This document shows, piece after piece, positions 1 to 8,144 of a stretch of DNA of 64,000 bases. The notes below the pieces were generated by a model. That model made no database searches. It was not told the DNA's origin and was given only the letters and a program-made list of their open reading frames with translations. Made by a program: the position numbers and the translations under genes. Position 1 is the first letter of the stretch; every line of letters starts with the position of its first letter. This DNA is from Alphaproteobacteria bacterium (GTDB taxonomy: Bacteria; Pseudomonadota; Alphaproteobacteria; Reyranellales; Reyranellaceae): assembly GCA_017307275.1 (NCBI GenBank), contig JAFKFK010000027.1:27350-91349 (forward strand). Reading direction: 5' to 3'.

Positions 1-2
1 CG

Positions 3-527
3 CTGTTTCTGGGCATCGGCACCACGCCCGAACAATGCGCCCTGGCGCTGACCGACCATCCCGGCCTGCGCGTGATGACCAACAACTTCAACGCGGCGCT
101 GGCCCTCAGCCGCAATCCCTCCTGCGAGATCACCGTGGCGGGTGGCCGGCTGCGCAACCTCGATCGCGACGTGGTGGCCGGCGACGCCCACGGCTTCTTC
201 AGCCGTTTCGAAGTCGACATCGGAATCTACGGGGTCGGAGCGGTTGCCGAGGACGGAACGCTCCTGGACTTCAATACCGACGAAGTGACCATGCGCAACG
301 AGCTGACGCAGCATTGCCGCCAGCGTTTCCTGGTGCTCGATCACTCCAAATTTGGCCGCGGTGCCACGGTGCGCGGCGGTAACGTCGCCGAGGCCAGTAC
401 AATGTTCACCGACCGCCCGCCGCCCACGGCCATCGCGGACCGACTGCGCGATGCCGGCGTACGTCTGGTCGTTTGGTCGGACGATGCCGTTTCCACGACA
501 GCAACTGGTCAAGCAAGGAGGGGTTGA
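3..527 (+). CDS. DeoR/GlpR-family transcriptional regulator, C-terminal part (5' end outside window)
   Basis: Only the C-terminal ~174 residues are visible; the reading frame is open from base 3, so the start and the helix-turn-helix lie upstream of the window. The visible part matches the DeoR-type effector domain, which has the isomerase-like fold that senses phosphorylated metabolites: an early FLGIGTT stretch, VMTNN, the GG-x-L-R-N loop and a late FLVLDHSKFGR segment. The stop lies 4 bases before the binding-protein gene of the ABC importer, so the two are probably cotranscribed and the regulator probably controls the importer. A sugar phosphate or glycerol phosphate as effector is inferred from the family and from the phosphodiesterase at the operon end. 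Confidence 0.85.
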   Translation: MFLGIGTTPEQCALALTDHPGLRVMTNNFNAALALSRNPSCEITVAGGRLRNLDRDVVAGDAHGFFSRFEVDIGIYGVGAVAEDGTLLDFNTDEVTMRNELTQHCRQRFLVLDHSKFGRGATVRGGNVAEASTMFTDRPPPTAIADRLRDAGVRLVVWSDDAVSTTATGQARRG

Positions 528-531
528 GCCC

Positions 532-1539
532 ATGTTGAAACGTCTCGCTTTTGCAATCGCTCTAGGCACTGTCGCACTGAGCGCGATGGATGCCACCGCA
601 CAGCAGCGGGCCATCTGCTACAACTGCCCGCCCGAATGGGCCGACTGGGGCTCGCAGCTCAAGGCGATACAGTCGAAGCTCGGCATTCAGGTTCCGCCCG
701 ACAACAAGAACTCGGGCCAGGCGATTGCCGCGCTGATTGCCGAAAAGAACAATCCAGTGGCGGATGTGACCTATCTTGGCGGCATCGCCGCCGATCCTGC
801 CAAGGATGCCGGCGTGCTGACGCCGTACAAGCCGCAGAATTGGGAGAAGATTCCCACCGATCTGAAGGATCCCGACGGCAACTGGTTCACGATCCACTCC
901 GGCACGCTCGGCCTGTTCGTCAACAAGGCGGCTCTCGGCAACAAGCCGGTGCCGCAGAGCTGGGCCGACCTGCTGAAGCCGGAATACAAAGGTCTCGTCG
1001 GCTATCTCGACCCGACCTCGGCAGCCGTCGGCCAGCTCGGCGTGATGGCAATCAACCTTGCCCTGGGCGGCACCTACGACAACCTCGACCCGGCGATCAA
1101 GTTCTTCAAGGAACTGGCCAAGAACCAGCCGATCGTGCCGAAGCAGACTTCCTATGCCCGCGTCATCTCGGGCGAGATTCCGATCCTGCTCGACTACGAT
1201 TTCAACGCCTATCGCGGCCAGTACAAGGACAAGGCACCCGTGCAGTTCGTGATCCCCAAGGAGGGCACGCTGGTCTTTCCGTATGTGATGGGACTCGTGA
1301 ACAAGGGCCCCAATCCGGCGAACGGCAAGAAGGTGCTCGACTTCGTGCTGTCGGACGACAGCCAGGCCATGTGGGGCAATGCCTTCCTGCGCCCGGTGTT
1401 CGCCGACAAGCTCTCGACCGAGGCCAAGGCCAAGTTCCTGCCCGATGCGGAGTACGCTCGCGCCAAGCCGGTGGACCTCAAGAAGCTGGCGGCCGCGCAG
1501 GCCAACATCGTGGCCCGCTACAAGAACGAAGTGAACTGA
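532..1539 (+). CDS. ABC transporter periplasmic substrate-binding protein (PotD/AfuA-like)
   Basis: Predicted 335-residue periplasmic binding protein of a PotABCD/AfuABC-type importer. The ATG at 532 is preferred over an upstream in-frame start at 352 because a strong AAGGAGG ribosome site lies 12 bases before it and the protein then begins with a signal peptide (MLKRL, hydrophobic stretch, cleavage near ATAQQ). Residues such as the TYLGGIAADPA region, the PQSWADLL segment and the Tyr-rich LLDYDFNAYRGQY region are typical of this solute-binding class. It is the first transporter gene after the DeoR regulator and is followed by two permeases and an ATPase. The ligand cannot be read from sequence; a phosphorylated compound is inferred from the linked GpdQ-like enzyme. 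Confidence 0.85.
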   Translation: MLKRLAFAIALGTVALSAMDATAQQRAICYNCPPEWADWGSQLKAIQSKLGIQVPPDNKNSGQAIAALIAEKNNPVADVTYLGGIAADPAKDAGVLTPYKPQNWEKIPTDLKDPDGNWFTIHSGTLGLFVNKAALGNKPVPQSWADLLKPEYKGLVGYLDPTSAAVGQLGVMAINLALGGTYDNLDPAIKFFKELAKNQPIVPKQTSYARVISGEIPILLDYDFNAYRGQYKDKAPVQFVIPKEGTLVFPYVMGLVNKGPNPANGKKVLDFVLSDDSQAMWGNAFLRPVFADKLSTEAKAKFLPDAEYARAKPVDLKKLAAAQANIVARYKNEVN

Positions 1540-1562
1540 GCAAAGTGCAATAAACGAGGCCC

Positions 1563-1591
1563 GGCGGAACGGCTCTGCAAGTCGTTCCGCC
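1563..1591 (+). promoter_or_regulatory. Intercistronic stem-loop between binding-protein and permease genes
   Basis: GGCGGAACG (1563-1571) pairs perfectly with CGTTCCGCC (1583-1591) around an 11-base loop. No T-run follows, so it is not a canonical terminator. Hairpins in this position of ABC operons often protect the 3' end of the binding-protein message and give higher expression of that gene than of the permeases; that role is inferred here. Confidence 0.55.
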
Positions 1592-1618
1592 GTCACGCGT
1601 TCGAGGAAAAAACCAGCC

Positions 1619-2437
1619 ATGCGGGATGACACCCGACGACTGATCCTTCTGTTGCTGCCGGCCGGCATATTCTTTGCCGCCTTTTTCCTGCTTCCGATGG
1701 TGCAGCTTTTCTTCATTGGCGGCAGCGGCAACACCGGCTGGGCGGCCTATGCCGCCATCCTCACCAATGCCAACTACTTCAGCAGCCTCGTGGCGACGCT
1801 GGGCGTTGCTGCGGCCACTACAGTCGCGACGCTGCTGATCAGCGGCATTTCCGGCGTGTTCCTGCAGCGGCACAAGTTTCCAGGCAACGCCGCACTCGTG
1901 GCGATGCTGACCTTTCCGCTGGCTTTCCCCGGCGTGGTGATCGGCTTCATGATCATCATGCTTGCGGGCCGCCAGGGGCTGATCGGCCAGATCAGCGAGG
2001 CCATCACGGGCGACAAGGTGGTGTTCGCCTATTCGATGGCCGGCCTGTTCCTCGGCTATGTCTATTTCTCGGTGCCGCGGACCATCCTCACCGTGATGGC
2101 GGCGGCCGAAAAGCTCGACCCGAAGCTGGAAGAAGCCGCCCGTTCCCTCGGTGCGTCGCCCTGGCGGGTCGTCCTGGACGTCATCATTCCGGGCCTCAAG
2201 CCTGCCTTCATTTCCGCCGGCGCCATCTGCTTCGCCACCGCGGTCGGCGCCTTCGGCACGGCGTTCACGCTGGCCACCCGCATCAACGTGCTGCCCATGG
2301 TGATCTATACCGAGTTCACGCTGTCGGCGAACATCGCCATGGCCGCCGCCCTGAGCTTCGTCCTCGGCGCCGTCACCTGGATCGTGCTGGCCGTGGCGCG
2401 CACGGCAGCGGGCAGCACGGTCGCGGCCGCAGGGTGA
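1619..2437 (+). CDS. ABC transporter permease (PotB-like)
   Basis: 272-residue inner-membrane permease with about six hydrophobic segments, the first directly after a short basic N-terminus. The EAA loop that docks the ATPase is visible around residues 165-190 (EEAARSLGASPW followed by VIIPGLKP). Size and layout match PotB/AfuB-like subunits of MetI-type importers. It starts about 80 bases after the binding protein, beyond an intercistronic hairpin, and ends 4 bases before the second permease. It should form the translocation pore together with that protein. Confidence 0.88.
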   Translation: MRDDTRRLILLLLPAGIFFAAFFLLPMVQLFFIGGSGNTGWAAYAAILTNANYFSSLVATLGVAAATTVATLLISGISGVFLQRHKFPGNAALVAMLTFPLAFPGVVIGFMIIMLAGRQGLIGQISEAITGDKVVFAYSMAGLFLGYVYFSVPRTILTVMAAAEKLDPKLEEAARSLGASPWRVVLDVIIPGLKPAFISAGAICFATAVGAFGTAFTLATRINVLPMVIYTEFTLSANIAMAAALSFVLGAVTWIVLAVARTAAGSTVAAAG

Positions 2438-2441
2438 CCCC

Positions 2442-3248
2442 ATGAAGAACAGATGGCTCTTCTTCCTGCAGCTCGGCTTTACCCTGCTGGTCTGCGCCTT
2501 TCTGATCGTGCCGGTGATCCTGTCGATTCTTGCCGGACTGACCGTGAACTATCTGGTCGGCCTGGAAAGCGGCCTGACCCTGCGTTGGGTGATGGAAGTC
2601 TGGAACGGCTACCGCAGCACCATCTTCCTCTCCATCGGCATCTCGCTCGCCTGCCTCGCCCTCACGCTCGTCATCGGGATTCCCGCCGCCTACGTACTGG
2701 CCAAGCGGCAGACCGCACTGACGCGGGCCATCGAGGAATTGCTGGTCATGCCGGTGGCCGTGCCGGGTCTCGCGACCGCGCTGGCACTGATTGTCAGCTA
2801 CGGTGGGCTGCCGGGCTTTCGCACCTCATGGCTCTTCATTCTGGTGGGGCATGTGCTGTTCACCTTGCCCTTCATGGTGCGCAGCGTGTTGGCCGTCCTC
2901 AGCGCCATCGACCTGCAGACACTGGAGGAAGGCGCCGCTTCGCTGGGGGCGACGTTCTGGCAGCGCTTCTTCCACGTCGTCCTTCCCAACTGCCGAACCG
3001 GCATTCTTGCCGGCTCGCTGATGGTGGTGACCCTCTCCATGGGCGAATTCAACATGACCTGGCTGCTGCATACGCCGCTGACCAAGACATTGCCTGTTGG
3101 CCTCGCCGATGCCTACGCGTCGCTGCGTCTTGAGATCGGCAGCGCCTATACCCTGGTGTTTTTCCTGATGATCATGCCGCTGCTGCTGGCCCTGCAGGCT
3201 TTCGCCAAGCCACGCACGCCGAAATTCGTGGCGGAGGAAACCGAATGA
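2442..3248 (+). CDS. ABC transporter permease (PotC-like)
   Basis: 268-residue second permease of the importer with about six membrane segments. The EAA loop is clear in the second half (LEEGAASLGATFWQ, then VVLPNC). It begins 4 bases after the first permease, and its stop overlaps the start of the ATPase gene by ATGA (3245-3248), which indicates translational coupling. Together with the upstream permease it forms a heterodimeric pore, as in PotBC-type systems. Confidence 0.88.
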   Translation: MKNRWLFFLQLGFTLLVCAFLIVPVILSILAGLTVNYLVGLESGLTLRWVMEVWNGYRSTIFLSIGISLACLALTLVIGIPAAYVLAKRQTALTRAIEELLVMPVAVPGLATALALIVSYGGLPGFRTSWLFILVGHVLFTLPFMVRSVLAVLSAIDLQTLEEGAASLGATFWQRFFHVVLPNCRTGILAGSLMVVTLSMGEFNMTWLLHTPLTKTLPVGLADAYASLRLEIGSAYTLVFFLMIMPLLLALQAFAKPRTPKFVAEETE

Positions 3249-4291
3249 CCGAGACGACCAAACCGCTGGCGATTGCCCTCGAGAACTGCGCAAAGACCTT
3301 CGCCGATGGAACGAAGGCGCTCGAACCGCTCGACATGACCATCAACGCCGGCGAAACCATCGTGTTTCTCGGTCCGTCGGGCTGCGGCAAGACGACGACG
3401 TTGCGCATCATCGCCGGGTTGGAGACACCCGATACCGGCGGCAAGGTGCTGTTCGACGGCATCGATGTGACCCACCTGCCCATCGAGCAGCGCAACGTCG
3501 GCATGGTCTTCCAGTCCTATGCCCTGTTCCCCAACATGACGGTGGCGGAGAACATCGGCTATGGCTTGAAGATTCGCCGGACGCCCGAGGCGCAGATCCG
3601 CGCCCGCGTGGCCGAGATGCTGGCGATGATGCGCATCGAAAAGCTCGCCGACCGGCGTATCGACCAGCTTTCCGGCGGTCAGCGCCAGCGTGTGGCACTG
3701 GCGCGCGCCATCGCGGTACGGCCACGGGCGCTGCTGCTGGACGAGCCGCTGACGGCTCTGGATGCCAAATTGCGCGATACGCTCCGCCTCGAGATCGATT
3801 CGCTGCTGCGGTCGCTGCAGATCACCGCGATCTACGTGACCCACGATCAGGCCGAAGCGATGGCGCTGGGGGATCGCATCGTGGTGATGGATCACGGCCG
3901 CGTCGCCCAGGTCGGCAAGCCGCGCGACATCTATCAGCGCCCAGCCACCCGCTTCGTCGCGGAATTCATCGGCACCATGAACCGGCTGTCCGGCGTCGTA
4001 CGCGACGGCGTGTTCGCCTGCCGCGCCGGCGAACTGGCGTGGGACACGGCACACGGAAACGCGACGGAGGTACTGTTCCGGCCGGAGGATATCCGCATCG
4101 CCGAAAGCCAGGAGGCCTCTGGCCTGCAGGGCACGGTGGCAGCCGCTTTCTTCCTCGGCGACCGCACGCGGCTGTTCGTCGATGTCGGCGAGGCGCAGCC
4201 GCTGGTGATCGAAAGCACGGCGCGGCGCGATTTCAGCCACGGCGAGACAGTGCGGCTCGCCATCGACCCGCGCGGGCTGCTGGTGCTGTAG
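3245..4291 (+). CDS. ABC transporter ATP-binding protein (PotA/UgpC-type)
   Basis: 348-residue ATPase that powers the importer. Visible motifs in order are Walker A GPSGCGKTT (residues 43-51), a Q-loop in VFQSYALFPNMT, the signature LSGGQRQ, Walker B ALLLDEP with D-loop TALDA, and the switch histidine in YVTHDQ. The last ~110 residues match the TOBE domain seen in PotA/UgpC/MalK ATPases and contain the VLFRPEDIRI stretch. It overlaps the upstream permease by 4 bases, and its stop is 11 bases before the phosphodiesterase gene. Confidence 0.92.
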   Translation: MTETTKPLAIALENCAKTFADGTKALEPLDMTINAGETIVFLGPSGCGKTTTLRIIAGLETPDTGGKVLFDGIDVTHLPIEQRNVGMVFQSYALFPNMTVAENIGYGLKIRRTPEAQIRARVAEMLAMMRIEKLADRRIDQLSGGQRQRVALARAIAVRPRALLLDEPLTALDAKLRDTLRLEIDSLLRSLQITAIYVTHDQAEAMALGDRIVVMDHGRVAQVGKPRDIYQRPATRFVAEFIGTMNRLSGVVRDGVFACRAGELAWDTAHGNATEVLFRPEDIRIAESQEASGLQGTVAAAFFLGDRTRLFVDVGEAQPLVIESTARRDFSHGETVRLAIDPRGLLVL

Positions 4292-4302
4292 AGGAGTTTG
4301 CG

Positions 4303-5124
4303 ATGCTGATCGCCCAGATAACCGACACCCACATCAAGCTTCCGGGCAAGCTGGCCTACAAGAAGGTCGACACGGCAGCGATGCTGAAGCGCTGCGTCGA
4401 CGAGCTGCTGGCGCTCACCCCCCAGCCCGATCTCATCTTGCTGACCGGCGATCTGGTCGATCTGGGTCGCCCGGCAGAATACGACCACCTGAAATCCATC
4501 CTGGCGCCGATCCGTCAGCGCATCATCGCGATTCCCGGAAACCACGACGACCGCGACGCCATGCGCGACGCCTTCCGCCGCGAAGGGTACCTGCCAGCCG
4601 ACGGCCGGTTCCTGCAGTTCGTCATCGAAGACGACTACCCTTTGCGGATTGTCGGCCTGGATACGCTGATCCCCGGCGAGGGCGGCGGCGAGCTTTGCAG
4701 CGAAAGGCTGGAGTGGCTGGACAGGACGCTCGCGCAGAAGCCCGACGCGCCGGCACTGGTGCTGATGCACCATCCGCCTTTCATCACCGGCATCGGCCAC
4801 ATGGACAAGATCGGCCTGAAGGGCTCAGACGGCTTTGCCGCCGTCATGGAACGCCATAAGCAAGTCGAGTTGATCCTTTGCGGCCACCTGCACCGCACCA
4901 TCCGTGCCCAGGTCGGTGGCCGGCCGGCACTGACCTGCCCGAGCCCGGCACATCAGGTTGCCCTCGATATCGACCCCGAGGCGCCCAGCTGCTTCACGAT
5001 GGAACCGCCGGGCTTCATGCTGCACTGGTGGAACGGCGGAAAGCTGATCACCCATACAGCCGTGATCGGCAACTACGACGGACCGCATCCATTCTTCGAC
5101 GCTAACGGCAAACTGATCGACTGA
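4303..5124 (+). CDS. GpdQ-like cyclic/glycerophosphodiester metallophosphodiesterase
   Basis: 273-residue binuclear metallophosphoesterase. From the ATG at 4303 (GAGGAG ribosome site just upstream) the metal ligands fall at Asp8, His10, Asp50, Asn80, His156, His195 and His197. As I recall them, these are the same numbers as in the Klebsiella/Enterobacter glycerophosphodiesterase GpdQ, and the total length is also nearly identical. The substrate class is glycerophosphodiesters and related phosphodiesters. The gene follows the ABC importer by 11 bases and no signal peptide is seen, so the enzyme probably acts in the cytoplasm on what the importer brings in. CpdA-type cAMP phosphodiesterase is the main alternative, but the numbering match favours GpdQ. 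Confidence 0.85.
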   Translation: MLIAQITDTHIKLPGKLAYKKVDTAAMLKRCVDELLALTPQPDLILLTGDLVDLGRPAEYDHLKSILAPIRQRIIAIPGNHDDRDAMRDAFRREGYLPADGRFLQFVIEDDYPLRIVGLDTLIPGEGGGELCSERLEWLDRTLAQKPDAPALVLMHHPPFITGIGHMDKIGLKGSDGFAAVMERHKQVELILCGHLHRTIRAQVGGRPALTCPSPAHQVALDIDPEAPSCFTMEPPGFMLHWWNGGKLITHTAVIGNYDGPHPFFDANGKLID

Positions 5125-5162
5125 CGGTCGAGCCGCGCCAAGGATGGGAGCGGCAGCGACGC

Positions 5163-5732
5163 CTACAGGGCGTGCTCGGGATCCTTGGCTTTGGCTGCAG
5201 GCTTGCCCTCGGCTTCGTCGCGCTCCTTCTCCTTCCGCGCCTTGAGAAGCTTGCGCAGGATCATGTTCCGCTTGAGCGCCGAGATATGGTCGATGAACAG
5301 GATGCCGTCGAGATGGTCGATCTCGTGCTGCAGGCAGGTGGCGAGCAGGCCTTCCGCGGCGATTTCCTGCGTCTTGCCCTCGCGATCGAGGTAGCGAACC
5401 GTCACCTTGGCGGGACGCACGACGTCGGAGTAATGCTCCGGCACGGAGAGGCAGCCCTCCTCGTAGGAGGCATCCTCGTCCGACGCGTCGATGATCTCCG
5501 GGTTGGCCATGAACAGCGGGCCGGTCTTGGTGTCCTCGCGCTCGATGTCGAGCACCACCACGCGCTTCAGCACGCCGACCTGGGGGGCCGCCAGACCGAT
5601 GCCGGGCGCGTCGTACATTGTCGCCAGCATGTCGTCCATGAGCTGGCGCACGCCGTCGTCGACAGCCTCGACCGGCAGGGATTTCTTCTTGAGGCGCGGA
5701 TCGGGCGCCGTAAGGATGGGCAGAAGTGCCAT
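5163..5732 (-). CDS. def: Peptide deformylase
   Basis: 189-residue peptide deformylase that removes the N-formyl group from nascent proteins. All three metal and active-site motifs are present: GIGLAAPQ (44-51), EGCLSVP with the metal Cys94, and HEIDH (136-140). I start at the ATG ending at 5732 (MALLPILT), the family's usual N-terminus; a longer frame to 5798 would run into argB. The charged C-terminal tail rich in Lys, Glu and Ala extends past the catalytic core. The gene lies 37 bases downstream of argB in the same direction and converges with the phosphodiesterase gene. Confidence 0.95.
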   Translation of the reverse strand: MALLPILTAPDPRLKKKSLPVEAVDDGVRQLMDDMLATMYDAPGIGLAAPQVGVLKRVVVLDIEREDTKTGPLFMANPEIIDASDEDASYEEGCLSVPEHYSDVVRPAKVTVRYLDREGKTQEIAAEGLLATCLQHEIDHLDGILFIDHISALKRNMILRKLLKARKEKERDEAEGKPAAKAKDPEHAL

Positions 5733-5769
5733 GGTGCTTAGATATGCGGCAGATTTACGGGTTTCAAGA

Positions 5770-6684
5770 TCAGTTGCGGGTGACCATGGTGCCGACACCG
5801 GCCTCGGTGAAGACCTCCAGCAGCAGGGCGTGCGGCACCCGGCCGTCCATGATGACGGCTGCCTCGACGCCGCTGTTCACGGCGTCGATGCAGTTCTCGA
5901 CCTTGGGGATCATGCCGCCCGAGATGGTGCCATCGGCGATCAGGGCGCGCGCCTGCTCGACCGTGATGTCCTGGATGAGCTTGCCGTCCTTGTCGAGCAC
6001 GCCCGGCACGTCGGTCAGGAAGAGGAGGCGCTTGGCCTTCATGGCGCCGGCGATGGCGCCCGCCGAGGTGTCGGCGTTGATGTTGTAAGTCAGCTCGTCG
6101 TCGACGCCGAAGCCGATCGGCGCCACCACGGGAATGACGTCGGCGCGGCGAAGCTGCTCCAGCACCATGACGTTGATCTTGGCCGGCTCGCCGACCTGCT
6201 TGAGGTCGACCTTCAGCAGCTCGCCGGTCTTGGGGTCGCGCATCTCGGTCACCTTGCGCGCCAGGATCAGGTTGCCGTCCTTGCCGCAGATGCCGACGGC
6301 GATGCCGCCGCATTCGTTGATGTCCGCCACGATCGCTTTGTTGATCGAACCGGCGAGCACCATCTCGACGATTTCCATCGTCGGCGCGTCGGTCACGCGC
6401 AGGCCGTTCACGAAGGTGCTCTTGAGGCCCACGCGCTCCAGCATCCTGTTGATCTGCGGGCCGCCGCCATGGACCACGATCGGGTTCATGCCGACCTGCT
6501 TCATCAGCACGACGTCGCGGGCGACCAGGTCGCCGAGCTTGGGGTCGGTCATGGCGTGGCCGCCGTACTTCACCACGAAGGTGGCGTCGTTGTGCCGGCG
6601 CATGAAGGGCAGCGCCTTGGAAATGGTCTCCGCCATGCGGATGAGCCGCTTCTGCTCCTTGTCGGTCTGAACCGGCTCGGCCAT
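5770..6684 (-). CDS. argB: Acetylglutamate kinase
   Basis: 304-residue N-acetylglutamate kinase, second step of arginine synthesis (phosphorylation of N-acetylglutamate). The glycine-rich KYGGHAM motif near the N-terminus, VHGGGPQIN and the [10 protein letters not shown] segment are typical of ArgB. The ATG at 6684 is chosen because extension would need a TTG at 6720 inside a hairpin-rich leader. In many alphaproteobacteria argB directly follows engB; here an oppositely oriented oxygenase gene lies between them. def follows 37 bases downstream. Confidence 0.95.
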   Translation of the reverse strand: MAEPVQTDKEQKRLIRMAETISKALPFMRRHNDATFVVKYGGHAMTDPKLGDLVARDVVLMKQVGMNPIVVHGGGPQINRMLERVGLKSTFVNGLRVTDAPTMEIVEMVLAGSINKAIVADINECGGIAVGICGKDGNLILARKVTEMRDPKTGELLKVDLKQVGEPAKINVMVLEQLRRADVIPVVAPIGFGVDDELTYNINADTSAGAIAGAMKAKRLLFLTDVPGVLDKDGKLIQDITVEQARALIADGTISGGMIPKVENCIDAVNSGVEAAVIMDGRVPHALLLEVFTEAGVGTMVTRN

Positions 6685-6721
6685 GTCGTCGATTCCCGTA
6701 AAGTGCGCCCAAGTTGGCAAA

Positions 6722-6748
6722 AGCCCCCTCCCGGTGCGGGAGGGGGCT
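6722..6748 (-). terminator. Perfect 12-bp hairpin with short U-tract upstream of argB
   Basis: AGCCCCCTCCCG (6722-6733) pairs with CGGGAGGGGGCT (6737-6748) around a GTG loop. On the minus strand the stem ends in a short T-run (about four, partly inside the stem). It lies 37 bases before the argB start and also upstream of the divergent oxygenase gene. It may end transcripts coming from the yidC-engB side, act as an argB leader attenuator, or simply be a palindromic intergenic repeat; a related stem occurs at 34314-34339. Confidence 0.5.
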
Positions 6749-6815
6749 AAGGCGGCATCATATATCAGGCGGGCCGCGGATAGAAGAAGTGCTCAGCCCG
6801 CGGCAGGATGTCCGC

Positions 6816-7487
6816 ATGATGGACTATGAAACTCTGGCGGCCCGCGGCTTTGCCGTCGCACGGAACCTGATCGACCCGGCGGAGTGCCGTGCGCTCGCCG
6901 CCCTCTGGCCCGATCAGGCTCATTTTCGCAAGCACATCGTCATGCAGCGCCATGGCTATGGGCAGGGCGAATACCAGTATTTCACCTATCCGCTGCCCAA
7001 GCCGGTCGAGCGCCTGCGCCAGGCGCTCTATCCCGAGCTCGCACGCGTGGCCAATGCATGGAACGAGCAACTTGGACGCCCACAGCGGTTTCCGCCGACC
7101 CTGAATGGTTGGCTGCAACAATGCCACGAGGGCGGCCAGAAGCGGCCGACACCGCTGCTGCTGCGCTACGGGCGCGGCGACTACAACTGCCTGCACCGCG
7201 ATCTCTACGGCGAACTGGTGTTCCCGCTGCAGGCGACGATCCTGCTGAGTGCCCCGGAGCGCGACTTCTCGGGCGGCGAATTCATGCTGATCGAACAGCG
7301 GCCGCGCATGCAGTCCCGCGGCGAGGTTGTCCCGCTCGCTCAAGGCGACGCCATCATCTTCGCCGTAAATGAACGCCCCGTGAAAGGAACGCGCGGCTGG
7401 CATCGCACCGCCATGCGTCACGGCGTGTCGAGCGTGCGCGACGGCCAGCGCTTCACGCTCGGCATCATCTTTCACGACGCGGCTTAG
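6816..7487 (+). CDS. 2OG-Fe(II) oxygenase family protein
   Basis: 223-residue protein resembling 2-oxoglutarate/Fe(II)-dependent dioxygenases of the prolyl-hydroxylase type. Visible features are an H-x-D iron motif in CLHRDLYGEL, a SGGEFMLIEQRP strand, the distal region GWHRTAMRHGVSSVR with candidate His and 2OG-binding Arg, and a final FTLGIIFHD strand. The start at 6816 (ATGATG, AGGA upstream) gives a family-typical N-terminus (LAARGFAVARNLI). The gene sits alone and points the opposite way inside the rpmH-to-argB block, its stop only 7 bases from the end of engB. Substrate unknown; protein or nucleic acid hydroxylation are both possible. Confidence 0.75.
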   Translation: MMDYETLAARGFAVARNLIDPAECRALAALWPDQAHFRKHIVMQRHGYGQGEYQYFTYPLPKPVERLRQALYPELARVANAWNEQLGRPQRFPPTLNGWLQQCHEGGQKRPTPLLLRYGRGDYNCLHRDLYGELVFPLQATILLSAPERDFSGGEFMLIEQRPRMQSRGEVVPLAQGDAIIFAVNERPVKGTRGWHRTAMRHGVSSVRDGQRFTLGIIFHDAA

Positions 7488-7493
7488 GTTGCG

Positions 7494-8144
7494 TCAGACG
7501 CCGGCGACGGCCTTGATCTCGGCCCGCAACTCCGGAATGCCGAAGCCCGTTTCGCTGCTGGTCGGCAGGACCACGGGATGGGCGGCGCCATGCTTGCGGG
7601 CGATGGCCTCAGCGGCGGCGACGGCACGCGGCACGTCGGCGGCCTTGAGCTGGTCGGTCTTGGTCAGCACGATCTGGTAGGAGACGGCGGCCTTGTCGAG
7701 ATTGCGCATCGTCTCGCGGTCGCTCTCCTTCACGCCGTGGCGCGAATCGATCAGCAGACAGACCCGCACCAGCGTCGGTCGGCCGCGCAGATAGGCCGAG
7801 GCGAGATCCTGCCACGTCTCCTTCATCGACTTGGAGACCTGGGCGAAGCCGTAACCCGGCAGGTCGACCAGCACCAACCGGTTCGCAAGGTCGAAGAAAT
7901 TGATCTGCCGGGTATGGCCCGGCTTGGCCGAGACGCGCGCCAGGGTCCGCCGGCCGGTGAGCGCGTTCACCAGGCTCGACTTGCCGACATTGGACCGGCC
8001 GGCGAAGGCCACTTCCGGCCATGTCGTGGGCGTCAGCGATTCGAGCGACGCCGCGCCCGAGATGAAATCGCAGGGACCCGCAAAAAGTTTGCGAGCCGCC
8101 TCGATTTCTTCCGGGCTACGCCCCTCCTGTTGATCCGAAGGCAT
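7494..8144 (-). CDS. engB: Ribosome biogenesis GTP-binding protein YihA/YsxC
   Basis: 216-residue TRAFAC-class GTPase needed for 50S subunit assembly. G1 is GRSNVGKS (49-56), G3 is DLPG (94-97) and G4 is TKTD (161-164); KPGHTRQINFF provides the switch I threonine. The ATG at 8144 overlaps the yidC stop by one base (TGATG), so the pair is translationally coupled. It is the last gene of the rpmH-rnpA-yidD-yidC-engB block before the inverted oxygenase gene. Confidence 0.95.
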   Translation of the reverse strand: MPSDQQEGRSPEEIEAARKLFAGPCDFISGAASLESLTPTTWPEVAFAGRSNVGKSSLVNALTGRRTLARVSAKPGHTRQINFFDLANRLVLVDLPGYGFAQVSKSMKETWQDLASAYLRGRPTLVRVCLLIDSRHGVKESDRETMRNLDKAAVSYQIVLTKTDQLKAADVPRAVAAAEAIARKHGAAHPVVLPTSSETGFGIPELRAEIKAVAGV

